Assembly (NCBI RefSeq): GCF_032854445.1
Contig: NC_088300.1
Span: 76,189,966-76,253,965, forward strand
DNA from: Liolophura sinensis
Taxonomy: Eukaryota; Mollusca; Polyplacophora; Chitonida; Chitonidae
Length of the DNA stretch: 64,000 nt
Direction: 5' to 3'
How positions within the stretch are numbered: position 1 is the stretch's first letter; every line of letters begins with the position of its first letter. Below are positions 34,855 through 48,070 of the stretch, one piece after another. A program made the translations under genes and the position numbers. A model generated the notes under the pieces. The model worked only from the letters and a program-made list of their open reading frames with translations. It searched no databases and was not told where the DNA came from.

Positions 34855-37800
34855 CTAAGATGTGATTTCTCTGAACTTTTTGATACGTTTCCACTCGCCT
34901 GTGGAATAGTTCATCTGGAAGAAGGAGTCTACCATGACTTCTTTTTCAGTATTGTCTCCGTGTAAGATTTTTTCTATGTTTTCACTGAGTCGAATATTGA
35001 GTGTGTCGCCTTGTTGAGGACATGGGTTGTCTGGAATCAAGAGAGAAACAAAAAGTTAACAGATCAAAGAAATACTGAACCGACAACAATAAAAGCCTTA
35101 TGCAAGATTGAAAATTTTACTGTATAACGGTTTCACATAAAATGAAGAACATATTTACATATAAATATTAAAGGACAAATGTTATACACTACTCCATTTA
35201 ACACTCTCAACAACACTACAGATTCTCTTGAGAAGGGCCTTGCTATCCATTTGAAAATCTTTATTGTATTGAAATAATGACATGAACTTTGAGGCCTTGA
35301 GTTTTTTGTGAGTTGTCGTACAAACATTGCAGAGTTCAGTGTCCACCTGCAAACAATAATCCAAGTTAACAAGTTAATTTCTTCCTTCTCTGCAGTACAT
35401 ACCTCTTGATCCTGCCATGAATCCAAGAATTAAAGCTTTTTCTGGTCGAGTAACTTTGTTTGAAGTTCTAAACATTTCTTGAGCTTCCAACATTTGTTCC
35501 CTCTGTAAAACATATAAACTAAATAAAAAGGAATGCTCCTTGAAGATAATGATATATACTACAACAGAATACTACTTATGTAACGAGTCACACCTAAGCC
35601 TTTAAAGGAGGAAGTTGTAACTTCCTCGCTTGGCGTTCAGCATGGAGGGGATGGTGCAACGACTGGTTGACCCGTATCAGTATAATGGCTCAGGCGGGGT
35701 GGCTTACTTGCCTTCGGTAAAAGGCAAGCAGCACTAGAAAAAAAGAGCGGTGGAAATCCGTCCTGCAACAAGGAGGCACATTACATGCACTGTAAGGATT
35801 CCTTCGCCGTCATATGACTGAAAAATTGATAAGTACCACGTTAAACCCCAAGCACTCACTGACTCACTTACTTATCTGACTATAAATGCGAACAAATAAA
35901 CACAAGGACCGTCCACTACTATCTTAAAATCTGAAATCATCTGAAATATGTAGTATACAACAATTTTCTCTGTACGTAACACGAGGCATTGTATTGAAAC
36001 TACCATAAGTCTTATAAGTTTAACTCATATATTAGTAGTGCTGAAAGCAAGGAATTACATTTCTCCCCCAGTTTTTCTGGAAAAGTAAAGATATGAATAT
36101 TTTATTCATTAGATGGACTAACCAATGTGAAAAAAAAATGAAAAAAGATAGTATTCCGGCTACAATTACACGTATATTAGCTAAAAAGAGCATACCAGGC
36201 ATCCCAAAAACACATCCCAATCGTGTACTGGTATTCCATAAAATAACACAAACAAACCAATTTACAACAGATACTGAGAGGAAGGGTGATATTCGTTGTG
36301 GTTACCGTGAGTGACAGTCCTTTCTTGGGTGCTGCCTGTGGCGGGGTGGCTGTTGGCACAGTGACTGTGTGCTGTTGGACAGTTGGGGCAGGGCTGATAA
36401 CCACAGGCTGGCTCACACTGGGAGCACTCTTTGACTGAGTTAGCTGATGCTGTAAATGCTGCTGTAAATTGTCTCTGGCCAGCTGGGTGCCACCTGATAA
36501 AATATTTGCTGACAAACAGAAATAAAAATGTATACACCATAGTTTACTACCTCATAACCTCACATACGATTACAAATTTATTTAGGGAAGTATCTTACCA
36601 AGAAAGCGAGTGACCAATACCAGGATCAGTAACTTTACAAAATATCATCTATCTTCCACCCTACCCAAATTTGAAAACTACAAGATCCAGGTCACTTCAA
36701 CATCATCCTTTAATTTCAGCATTATAACCCAAACTTTTGGGATATCAGATTATGATATTCACTTTCTACAAATTAAAGTTTTTCACAACCATCATAAAAG
36801 TATTTATTATTTGACTATCCATGTAAGCTTGCATAAATTAATACTTTGACATAAAGATTCAAAGAGGGCTCAATAAATGGTTAATAGTCGTTTGTATGAG
36901 TGACAGGTTGCTTTCAAAACCCATGTCAACCTAACAACTTACATGGCAGTGTTGTGTTCTCTGAACTAACTGACAGCCTGCTGCTGTTGTTAGGTAAATA
37001 AACCGGTCCAGAGGATAGAGCACTGACTGCACTACTTGTTACAGTGAGCACTTTTGTCTGTAAAGAGAGACGCATAATCCACATTTACATGTACCAAGAG
37101 ACCAGACATCCTTTTCAGTTCCTACATGATGAATGTTCTTCACAATCACATTCAAATTAGAACACAATGAAAATCTCTCTATCATCATCAACATATTTTA
37201 TTTAATGTGGAACAGTATAAGAACTTAACAAGTCAGACAAAAGGTGTGTCCTGGATTTATTTATTTGTGGTGGTTTACACCATACTCAAGAATATTTCAT
37301 TTATACAATGGCAGATGGAATTATGGTGGGAGGAAACTGCGGGAAACCCACAACCATCCACAGGTTGCCACAGGCCTTCCCACTTACGGCTGGAGACTAA
37401 GACAGCAGGAGCTGGACCTGAACTCACAGCGACCACATTAGTGAGAGGCTCCTGGGTCATTGTGCTGCGCTGGCGTACTAACACCTCAGCCATAGAGGTT
37501 CGTCAGCGATTTAATAACTCTTTATAGCCATTTGTAACTCATATAGACATCTGAAAACAAACAATTAGTCTAGGGAGATGTCAGTAAGATAAGCACTTCC
37601 AATTCAATAATGTCAAAATATAACCCTTTGTTGAGGATATGTTGCAAAACTAACACCATGTGGCTGTGGGCTTATACTTACTGCGGGTGATGGAGATATC
37701 AAGCCTGCAGCATAATCGGGAGTGAAAGATTGTGCTGTTGTTGTTGTCGCAGGCTGAGCAGCTGCAGCTGCCTCTTTCTCCTTCTTCTGTTGCTCCATGG

Positions 37801-40800
37801 CCTCCATTTCTACAGGACAGAACAAAGTCATTAATACAGTGTCATCGGTATAATGCATTTTTAGAAACAAATAAACATTAGAGGTCATATAATATTACTT
37901 CTGGTGCTAAAACTTTATATGTACTCAAACCTAAAATGCCTAGAACTCTCAGAAATGGATAACAGTAACAGATAACATCAGTAACTCAGTCATGAACGAA
38001 ATTTTGGGTCATTTGCAGTATACTTAGTAGCATATATTTCGCAACATACACTGACCCAAAACAAAAATTATACCTGTTGTTTATTTTAAAGAAGAAAATT
38101 TTCAAAAATAAGCTGAAAAGAGCACACTTTCTTCTATCTTGGTGGTGCCTGCGGCATAATTTTGCGATTTTGCCTCGCTACACACATAAAGCCTAAAAAT
38201 CTGCAAAGCTGGTACAAAGTCCATTGCATCCTCCACCTATAACACTCTGTAGCTTATGCTGGGGGTGTGTTGCCTCTCAGCCAAGGAGAGTCGTAAAAAC
38301 TGCCGGCTTGTTCGTGTAAACTCTGAACTCACGTCCAACATTCCGGTTTCCCGATCGTAGCTACTTTGTGGGAAGAAGAGTTCTACTGGAAATGCACGAA
38401 CTGCACTTTGGCGGTTTCCGACAGCAATTCTCTTCCTAACACAGAAGACTTCAGGACTAGTTCTTAGGCAAAACTGAGTTGCCTATAGCGGATTTTAGCG
38501 CTAACTTAATTTATAATTTATCAACTTGAGGTACATATTAGAATTTTTTTTATGGCATGCACCTACGAGGAAATGCATAATCTTTTGAATGGTATTTGAT
38601 TGATATTTAAATTTTCTTCTCCTTTAACTGTGACTGAAACGTGAAAAATACAGTCCAAACAAGGATTCTTTCAGATAATGTTATCAGTATGAACCCGAGT
38701 GATAGCTCTCAGAGCTGTCAGCGTCTCACTCACCTGCCTGTTTCCTTCTCCGCTTGGCCTCCTTAGCTCCAACAGGCTGTTCTGTTATATCCAGCAGCTA
38801 AAAAATAAAAACCCAAACTAAAAGAAAATGGGCATTCAGGATCAACTGTATTTGAAATCCATATTTAAATACATACACCAGAAATACATTTAATACCAGT
38901 ATAATGAGTTTCAATCTGCTCAAACAGCTGAAATATAATATATCTGAATGGCAATTACATGTAAGCTAATGTTTTTTTCGTAACTTTTCTTCGTATAAAA
39001 CATTAGCAATGTGACATTCATAAAGATTTTCCCAACGCAAAAGAAGTTTTAAAAATCCTCAGCAGCCTTTTCCTATATGGTGAGGACGTATAAGTAACAC
39101 CATTTACCTGTTGTATTTTTTTCATGAAGACGACAATACAGCAAATGAAGTTAAAAAGAATTAGAAAAATGAACTACTGCAAGAAATGAATCAATGTCAT
39201 ATTTTATGTATTTATGATCCGATTATTGTTCAATCTAAGCCAGCTGTCAACCAACCTTTGGCATGTTATCACTCAAGTCTATAGTGTGCTATTGCTTTAT
39301 TTCAGAAAAGTTTCAAATCTACCTCATTGTGATCTTTATTGTTGTTGTGTTAGAATTACTGACACCAGTCAGATTTTCAAACAGTCTGTCTGATATGGAG
39401 CACTAACTGACCTTGATGCCGACACCTTTCCTGACAGGTGCTGGTCTGCTACCTGTGGAAGGGGTCTGTCCCAAAGGGTTACTGTTAAACCTGCCCAATG
39501 CCCCAGGAGAGCGGAATCCACTGGATGGGGGTGTGCGGTTAGGGATGCCCCGTAATGGTGCTGAAATACACAATAATCATATTAACTGGCAAAGAAAACA
39601 AGGGCTCTCATAATCTGAAATAATCTGGTAGTCCTTTGAGCAGCCTACATTCAAAATTTGGTAGACTGGATTTTTTTTGGATGGCCCAACAATATTTGCA
39701 GTAACTTTTATTGCAGTCTTTATTAAATTCTAAATGTCACTATACTGCAAGCCCACAATGCATGTAACTACTCTACTTCCTCAACCTTTTCGCATATGAA
39801 AGAGCAACTTTCTGTGCAATTTATGCACATTTTTATTTTGAATTTGGAAACAAAACTACATTGGTTGGATTGCCTAATTTCAGGGTTCTACAAAAAGTAT
39901 AATTTTATCATTAAATGCACAAAAATGCCTTCCGAATATGCTTGAACAAACACCTTGCAGACATGTAAAAATGTTAAAGAATTACATTAAGTAAGTCAAG
40001 TATCAATGAATATGTGCTGTACATTTAAAATTTTGTGGCGGACAATTTTTTTTCTTCTTCTGGTTTTCAGGGGGATTTTAAATGTGGACCGCAGACAGAC
40101 AAAATAGTGGAAATGTACAATAAGATCTTTGCTTCACCAGATTGCTTTTTCTCCCCAACAGGATAAACTTTTCAATTCTGCTTTGAATGGGAAATTCACA
40201 TGATTCTGCCGATTTGACACTTTCCCAATATTATATCTGCAGGACACAGCTAAAGCTTAACCACTGACAGACTAACCAAGCATGCATAATGTGGGGACAA
40301 CTACAAACAGCGTTTAGATTAACTGTGTTTTCACCCTGTTTTCATTTTAGCGCATGCTACTGGGATAATGAATGGAAGCAAACACACCACCAATTTTCCA
40401 TACATAATGACCCAGTTTATTGTTCAGAACCCACGTAACATGTGTGGATGTGCAGTGGCTTAAGAGAAATTGGACTGGGTATAAGGCTGTAAAGGCCAAT
40501 TGGCTTGAGAAATGTTTTAAATTTGTTTAAGGAAGGTTAGCTCTATGATATCTCATACTCAGAAACATCAATACAACAGTAGTGCTTACAGTTGAATGTT
40601 CTTGCATTGAAACAAGCTCACACAACTAAATATCTCATCTCAGACCTCAGAATTTCTACCACACAAAATGACCGGCCTCAAAAGACTTGAGACCGGACAA
40701 TCGGCTTATTTGCAGGCTTGCTGTACTGTTCACTGACTATGATAACTGTTAAAATTTATTTATCTGATTGATGTTTTACGCCGCACCCAAGAAGACTCGT

Positions 40801-43800
40801 CAAGGACATTTGGCACTGGTACATTTTACAATATATATATCAGTTAGAATGGCCATCCAACTTGATCGGCAAGCAAGGTAACATGGATGAATCTCTGCAA
40901 TTGTTTCTCCAGTCCCCCCAGGACGCTGGGCTAGTCATACTGCGAGCCCTGAAATCATTCTGCAGTCTTGTAATTAAAAGTTACAGTATATTTATTTATG
41001 CACTCACAATACCAAATCTATGAAAACGATCTTCCCTACACAGTACTGCAGATAATGTTTTTGTCACAGGGAGTACAGTACCCCTGACTTTGAAAATGCA
41101 GGAGTACATTACTTCAGACTTTCCAAGTATGCGCTACCGCAGAACCCATTTTTTCCCCCCAAATACTTAACCCTTCACTATTTTGGGTCACTAGTAATAC
41201 ACCTTGAAAGTGTGAAGTTCATCGAATGAAAGGAGTTGAAGAAAAGAGATGTGGATACATGTATACACAGGCCAGCATGTACAGAGATCCTTTCCTTTGT
41301 AGTTATATAGGACTACATGGGTATACCAGTAGATGTAGGCCTACATATCAACTGCCCAAAATATTGTAGAATAAAGTAATTATTTCATCTCTTCCTCAAG
41401 AGCAATGAATTTGAATGATGTTAATACATTTATTTTGCTTCAATCTGTGTAGGGTTTATTTCAATAACTCACTCACTGACAATTTTATTCTGTACTTTTC
41501 ACCAATCAATTTCATTAACACAGCCTCAAATACCAATCATCTGTTTGTTGGTGGCATCCAGAAAATCATGAAAAATAGCACTGGTATCATTTCATTCACT
41601 AGTAGAGAACCTGTATTCAGAATACCAGAAAATATCTAAGGACAAATATTTACTCACTTCCATCATCCATTCTCTTAGCAAAGCTCCGAACTTTCAGAGG
41701 CAGACTGTTTGGCAGAGAATTCTTCCTGTTGTTGGCATATTCTGAGGCTACAAATAATGAAGTTCAGGACACAATATGAAGTGAGAAAACTGCAAAATCA
41801 ACATGTTTAAGACAGAAGCAAAAGCATTTTATTTCCTGCATTTAACCACCACTTGAATATGCCCCTAAAATCGACTGGAATGAAACTTTCACTTTACACT
41901 TTCTGTTGAATGGTGATGTCATTTCTCAGAATAAAGTTTTTGATTATGTCTATGACAATGTAATTCGTTTCATGCACACAAATCTTCCTTTAATGAACCT
42001 ATATGGTGAATGGAGCACACTTTAAACATATTTTATGCTTAGATTGAGCTGATTTACAGCTTACATTTCTGGAGCAATTCTACTCTTAAAGCTGCTGACT
42101 TTGGTTTTCTTTTCAGGGCGAAATGTTTTACTGGCTGTGGTTGTTGTCCAGCAACAGACACCAGAGCATTTCTGTTCAGAAATTGACACTCCATTGGTAA
42201 CATTCTACTCTCTGTGGTCTTCTTCACTGGAACCCAGAAAATATAGTGTAATTAGCTGAGACATACTTGCTTCAAAAGGTTGATATTTGAAACCATTATA
42301 ACTAGTGGTTTGAAGGAGGCTTCAGATTTTCAAGGGCAAACTCTAAAAGCTACATATATGTATTTACTATCTATAAACTAGTGACATTTCATAAGAGTTC
42401 ACCAAATCAATGTTTTGTGAAAACATGTATTTTAGGATCCAAATTTTTTTCTACAAATGTCTACTTATTTACTTGAAGATGCAACTTCATGAAGTTCATC
42501 AGACAGGTACAGATCTAACTGGTCACTTAAATAATAATTTTTTTTTTACTGTTTCTTTACGGGAATCTTTACCAATCCTCGTAACTTTACTTCAACGAGT
42601 ATTTGGGAATTGGATTCCTGTTGAAAACTGTGCCCAGCATTTCAAACTCAACCACATAACTTAAAATTAGGACAGTAAGATCTGTTTTACAAGTTGAGAT
42701 GAATTGATCACCATGAAAAAATATAGTTTAATCTTTGCAAATAAAAGCAGAGACAACATTCAAGCACTGCAGCATCTTAAGGGATTAATTTTAACCCTGA
42801 CAAAACAATTAATTAAAATATATAATTAAAACATTAATTATACTGACCATATTTCTTGAGATCTGCCAGAACTTCAGAAAAGGTACGGTTTTCCTCTAGT
42901 TCCAGACTAAGTGTACCAGACTTGGGGTAGCTGTGGAGCACTTCACCCACTGTGGACACCCACTGGTCTGTATCATTTAACGCCATCAGCAGAATCTCCT
43001 CCAAGTCTTCTTTCCACTGGCAAATCAAACCATAAATAGGTAACATAACAACTGCAATGAAATTTGTCAATACAAATGAATTGTAGCATTAGGTATAACA
43101 ATCACAATTATACTGACAATTAAATGGAGCACTACCATGCCTCTTTGCTGTAGGATAGCCCATTGTCACTTCATTTCAAGACCTGCCTTTAAAGTGATGG
43201 TACTTACACTGAGACAGTGGCTTGCATTTTTGTTTTTTGTAAAATTACCTTAACAAACCTGGAATAACTCAAGTCTAAAATAAGCTATATGGAAAATATA
43301 ATTTTTTTTTTCATATAAACCACTATATTAATTAGCTTACATGCCATACCGGTTTTTTTATTTCAAAGTGTGTCATCTCTAGAAATTTTACTATATACAT
43401 GTATGTGGGTAAGATAAAAACCACTGTTTTCAAAGAATCATCTCTGTTACTATAATTCTTCCACTGTAGTTTACATAAAGGTGACTAAACTTCAGTGACC
43501 CTGACTATTTACAGGCCCACTATATTCTACTAAGGAATTTGAGGAATAAACCAACCAGATTTTTCAGTTCAATTGTTAAACTTTGAGGCAGGTAAATATC
43601 AGATAAGCAAAGTAACTCAGCAGAAAATTCATTCTGATGATCTCAATATTTCCACTTTAAATTGATACAGAATCGACGCTGATTGGCTGACAGTATAGAC
43701 AGGGTTTCCTGGGATAAATCTTGCTGCCTTGGTCATACTTGGATAATTGTGCCATACCTAAAATTCAGGTCTAACTAGGTCTAGCCCGAAAATCTGGTCT

Positions 43801-45278
43801 AAGGATGGCTTATATTTACTGATACATGGAGACCATTGCCATCCTTAATCCCAATGATGTGTGCACTCCATTAAGACATTGAAACTTTATTCAGCTTTGC
43901 TATTCGGCAAAGTTTGCTGCATACGCAACACTTAATATCCAAATCCACTTAATACATGGCCTATCCGCATGCTAAGATGTTTATGCACCTTTCGCAACCA
44001 TTGACACTGGCCTTTATTCAATATTTCCTCAGAAAATCTCAGTCGAATTCGAAAATAAGGTCTGCTCTGAGCTACTCACCGCGTGATGCCGTCTACCTGA
44101 CTGACCTAAATTAGTACGTCAATCAAGTTGACGTCTACTGAGAGTCTGACAACATGTAAAAATATATCACAACGTTATTCAAGTATTCCAACCTACAGAA
44201 CAGCTCAGCACGCAAAGGTGGACAACGATGTTGTTTTGAAAGCTAATTGCTAAGTGAAATAGAAGTATGAACGGCCAGATGCTTTTAAGATCACAAGAAA
44301 GGTTCTTTTTTTCACCATCTAAACGTCAACCACATACACGCATGCGCCGCAAGCGCAAACAATAGCTACATGTGTTTAATGAAGACAGTCTGGCATTTGT
44401 GAGCAGGGCACAAAAGCGAGATATCATGGAATTACCGCTCATATACGCCAAGGAAATGGATAAAAATTGTCCAGAAGACCACAAAGCCTTCGGCAAATGT
44501 AACTGACTTGATTTTTGCCAGTGACATGCAAGTCTTTTCTTGTATTTTCATTCCGCCGAATAAGTGGGGGGAAGGCTCTGTTTCCATATACATATTTTAC
44601 TATGGACAGATTCTCAGCTGTGAACTACACCTTGTCTGATATTAAAAGTTCACAGCCGTTTTCTTGGCTAAACCAGGTTTATCATTGTAACTTTCTGTGG
44701 TCCCAAACTTGTATGACATTCTAGTGATTTTAAAGTTTTCTTTATGACATTCCAGTGTATAACAATAAGGAAAGAATTACAACCAGCTCCACTTGTCGAA
44801 CCTTCACGCCTTTTATGGATATTGTGGAGAATGCTTTCAATCTTTTCCCACCTTAATGGCAAGACTTTCTGGACAAAGTGTTAAAATATCACACTGTTCG
44901 TATCTGCAGTTTCAATCACTCTATCACACATCTAGCAATTGTCTAAATGAAACTCCAGAAATCGTCTAAACCTATCAGGTAGGCCTATACAACACAGCTG
45001 ACAAAATATCACTGTGTAAGGGCTAACGCACAGAGTACAGTAAACGTGCTGTAAATTGTAATGAATGTTGTATTTACCTCTTCCACATTCCGACGAGGGA
45101 TATGAAGAAATGACAGCATAAGCTTCACTTTTACGTGTGGTTGAAGTGAGTGGAAACATCCTTGAATATTCTGTAATTTATCTCTGGATAACTGAGAACA
45201 GATAGTCCTTCCTGACCACAAATCGTCGGTAGATCCTAACTTGTTGTGTAGCCACAGCGCAGTGTCACCAGAAGCCAT
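34855..45278 (-). CDS. NELFA: Negative elongation factor A (NELF-A)
   Basis: NELF subunit that holds RNA polymerase II in promoter-proximal pause in the nucleus. Exons in transcription order: 45278-45078, 43016-42848, 42226-42065, 41747-41658, 39560-39412, 38797-38734, 37809-37682, 37057-36943, 36508-36306, 35502-35403, 35030-34855. All phases agree, giving 518 aa, close to the human length. Recognisable blocks: MASGDTALWLHNKLGSTDDL at the N terminus, the NELF-A N-terminal helical domain to GTLSLELEENRTFSEVLADL, MLPMECQFLNRNAL, HFALKRKPKSAALRVELLQK, RGIPNRTP, LLDITEQP...EAKRRRK, FTPDYAAGL, PKKGLSLT, EQM-EAQEMFR and VTRPEKALILGFMAGSR. The protein ends in QMNYSTGEWKRIKKFREITS. The start at 45278 is chosen because family members begin just before TxLWLHNKLG. 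In-frame upstream ATGs (up to 45398) would add 40 residues without family support. Confidence 0.95.
35587..35872 (+). mobile_element. Second SINE-like family (CACT-tailed), copy 1
   Basis: About 285 bp sharing long near-identical stretches with 53430-53775, e.g. GAAGTTGTAACTTCCTCGCT, GACTGGTTGACCCGTATCAG and GAGCGGTGGAAATCCGTCCT. It ends CACGTTAAACCCC..., then CACTCACTGACTCACTT. Lies in a NELFA intron. Confidence 0.8.
37256..37504 (-). mobile_element. Full-length tRNA-derived SINE in a NELFA intron
   Basis: TTTATTTATTTGTGGTGG tail side, a body with AGAATATTTCATTTATACAA and GGAAACCCACAACCATCC, a B-box-like complement in GGACCTGAACTCACAGCGAC, and a head ending AACACCTCAGCCATAGAGG. Confidence 0.8.
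38080..38637. mobile_element. Candidate foldback element related to 25810-26680
   Basis: The left end TTTAAAGAAGAAAATTTTC and the right end AAATTTTCTTCTCCTTTAAC are inverted partners, with weaker inward matches (GGTGGTGCCTGCGGCATAA against TTATGGCATGCACCTACG). The terminal sequence resembles that of the foldback at 25810. Lies in a NELFA intron. Confidence 0.45.
39836..39990. repeat. Low-copy dispersed repeat (partner at 23290-23450)
   Basis: CATTGGTTGGATTGCCTAAT, then TTCAGGGTTCTACAAA and ACACCTTGCAGACAT parallel TATTGGTTGGATTGGTCAAT, TTTAGGTCTTCAAA and ACATCTTGCAAACAT at 23308-23411. Boundaries and class are unknown. Confidence 0.4.
40755..40965 (-). mobile_element. Possible divergent SINE
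   Basis: It starts like the main SINE tail (AATTTATTTATCTGATTGAT, GTTTTACGCC), but its body differs (GGCCATCCAACTTGATCGGC, GCTGGGCTAGTCATACTGCG). It may be a related family or a chimera. Confidence 0.4.
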
Positions 45279-45754
45279 ATTGAAAAGAAGCAGGCGCAAA
45301 TGCGGGGCGTAAATTTGATTGGCAGAAATAAATGAAGAACTCTCCATGATTCGGTACATGGTATGTGGAGAATGGGCATTTATGGATGATGTCAACATTG
45401 ACTGACAGCTGCATGTAAACTTGTGTCACTGATGTAATAAACGGTGCCCTTTTCTCTCACAATGAAGTTGATTGGCGTTGTAATTTCTATAGATATACGC
45501 ATATATGCTGGAGATGTGCCTCTTATGGAATATTACACATTGTACACCCATACGTATCATGTGCAGAGGGAGTGTAGGACAACTGCAGGTCCGAACTAAC
45601 GTCGGACTAACCAGTAACCGGCAATCAGAATCATCACTGGTTTAGGACAGGCTTCCATCTAAGGTTTACAGAACAGATTTCGCAATAACCAGGCCACTTT
45701 TCATCCTACTCGCATTAGGCCCACCCTACATCTAATTTCCATTCAAAGATAATG

Positions 45755-45907
45755 GTCGTATGTGGAAAGGTCTTTCAGCAACCTGCGGATGGTCGTGGAT
45801 TTCCCCCGGGCTCCGCCCAGTTTCCTCCCATCATAATGCTGGCCGCTGTTGTATAAATGAAATATTCCTGAGTATGGCATAAAACACCAATCAAATAAAT
45901 AAATAAG
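45755..45907 (+). mobile_element. tRNA-derived SINE, 5'-truncated, upstream of NELFA
   Basis: AGGTCTTTCAGCAACCTGCG, then GATGGTCGTGGATTTCCCCC, CATCATAATGCTGGCCGCTG and a CCAATCAAATAAATAAATAA tail. Confidence 0.85.
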
Positions 45908-46227
45908 ATAATGGTCATTTGTGAGATTCCCCTTGTAAGCAGGAAAGTTGACCAGTTACTTGCCAAAGGTTTCTGGTTACTATGGTTTCTTACATGCATT
46001 AAAATGACAGGTGTCACTGAAAAAATGGTACATGTACTTGAAATGGTCTTGAGAACAATATTATGCACCAATATTACATAAATCTATCAAACGTGACCTG
46101 TTTTCTTATAAGGTCACTTTTCACATTATCACAAGATATGGGTAATACACTGACATTAGTGGGAGTGCAATAAGCTGGGTCTGTTATGTCTGTAATGCCT
46201 CACTTACAAGCAAATAATGGTAGTATG

Positions 46228-46580
46228 CAACAGCCACCAAGCATGACATTCCAGCCAGTCACCAACAGCCACCAAACATGACACTCCATCCAGTCACCAA
46301 CAGCCACCAAGCATGACACTTCATCCAGTCACCAACAGCCACCAAGCATGACACTCCATCCAGTCACCAACATCCACCAAGCATGACACTCCATCCAGTC
46401 ACCAAGACCTAACAGCCACCAAACATGACACTCCATCCAGTCTCCAACAGCCACCAAGCATGACGCTCCATCCAGTCACCAACAGCCACCAAGAATGACA
46501 CTCCATCCAGTCACCAACAGCCACCAAGCATGACACTCCATCCAGTCACCAACAGCCACCAAGCATGACACTTCATCCAG
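46228..46580 (+). repeat. Minisatellite, 35-bp unit, about 10 copies
   Basis: Unit CAACAGCCACCAAGCATGAC followed by ACTCCATCCAGTCAC. One unit near 46410 has a short insertion (AAGACCTAA). Not a CRISPR: no spacers separate the units. Confidence 0.95.
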
Positions 46581-46994
46581 TCTCATTGTGGTAATACCAG
46601 ACCAATGAGTCTTGACGCTGCTCCCAGAGAACAAATTCATTCATGCAACACAACTTGGGATTGAGTGTGCAGGTTTTCAGCAAGGCAGACACTCTAACAT
46701 GCCTAATTACCATGTATGTCGTAGTAAGCAGTAGTCGTATCTCATCTATGAGATAGTAAGTTTGATTAGTAAGTTTGTTTGCTTGCATCCACTGCCTGCT
46801 GTGGAGGAGGTTTGTCTGGGACTTAGTTTAGCAAGCTGCACTTGATTCTTCATTCCCGTCTACACATCAACCTGATAGCCTTCATGTAATCGATTTTACT
46901 CTACTGCAACATACCAGTACAACACCAATCAGTTAAACATAAAAATGATAATATCTTATGTAATAAAGGGCACCCCATTTCACAACCATGAGAT

Positions 46995-47088
46995 TTTTTT
47001 GTCTGATTGGTGCTTTACGCCATATTCAAGAATATTTCACTTATACGAAGGCAGCCAGCATTATGGTAGGAGGAAACTGGGCAGGCAC
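46995..47088 (-). mobile_element. tRNA-derived SINE 3' fragment
   Basis: TTGTCTGATTGGTGCTTTAC, then GCCATATTCAAGAATATTTC, CAGCCAGCATTATGGTAGGA and GGAAACTGGGC. Confidence 0.8.
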
Positions 47089-47267
47089 TACCACCAGATA
47101 CGTTGAATGATAAATATACATAAGATTTATCTACTTGATTGTGCTTTAGCATACACGTGGACATTTCTAATGCTGTAATGTTACAATGAAGTCTCACTGA
47201 AGTGTTAGTTTTATCTTGGAGGCTGATATTGGAAACCGATTGCTGATGGTCATTGCTAATTAGATTG

Positions 47268-47632
47268 TTGGATTAACTGGTGTATAAGGGCACATTAATG
47301 ATACCAAAGAACTGACTGGTGTTTGAGGCAGTGGTAATGAGACTGATGGTTTTATTAGTGTGTAAGGCCATGCTAAGAATTGGTGGACTGATTGATGTCA
47401 GGCCAAGTTAATGAGATTGATTGGTGTTTGATGCAGTGTTAATGAGGTTGATGGAATGATTGATGTCTGAGGCTGTGTTAATGAGACTGATTTGTGTTTG
47501 ATGCCATGTAACGTTAATGACGTTGATCGGACGATTGGTGTTTGAGGCCATGTTAATGAGATTGACTGGTGTTTGATGCCATGTAACATTAATGAGGTTT
47601 AGTGTTTAAGGTCATATTGAGGAGGTTCATGG
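47268..47632 (+). repeat. Irregular tandem repeat, unit about 35 bp with higher-order alternation
   Basis: GTTAATGAG(A/G)-TTGA blocks alternate with GGTGTTTGATGC(C)A(T)GT blocks, with insertions such as GTAAC. Diverged array between MRPS21 and NELFA. Confidence 0.75.
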
Positions 47633-48070
47633 ATTGATATTGTTCGTTATTACTTCAACAGAATAGTCTGGGCTCAAGTCTTCTAACAATACAACTCTGC
47701 ACTCTCACTAAGTGACAAACAGCCCATTAACAATACACAAAGGCAGAGGCAGAACTGAATAAGCATTTAACAACTTGTCTTTAAAAACACACACAAAGTC
47801 TTTATTCTCAGCACATTTTAGCACAATAAAAACGAATTTGATACATGGATGTATTGTGGTGTATGCAAATGAAAAGGTGTAACTTTGCAAACAAGTACAA
47901 TGCCTATAGACTGTCTAGAAGGGACTCTGTCTACATGTACAAGGAAGAAAAAGACTACAAACAGCTGGCAACTTAGTCTTACACACATAACACATATCAT
48001 CCTCTTTAACACAAGTAACACTTGTATGAGTTCAGATAATTCACTGCTTCTTTTCTGTGGTTCACCTAAG

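Noticed and set aside
36610-36849. Plus-strand frame in a NELFA intron
   Set aside because: Low-complexity AT-rich translation without domain or splice support.
45278-45398. Upstream in-frame ATGs that would extend NELF-A by up to 40 residues
   Set aside because: The added residues have no family counterpart, and the family start lies just before TALWLHNKLG.
46228-46580. Regular 35-bp repeats resembling a CRISPR array
   Set aside because: Units are directly adjacent with no unique spacers, and the DNA is eukaryotic. It is a minisatellite.
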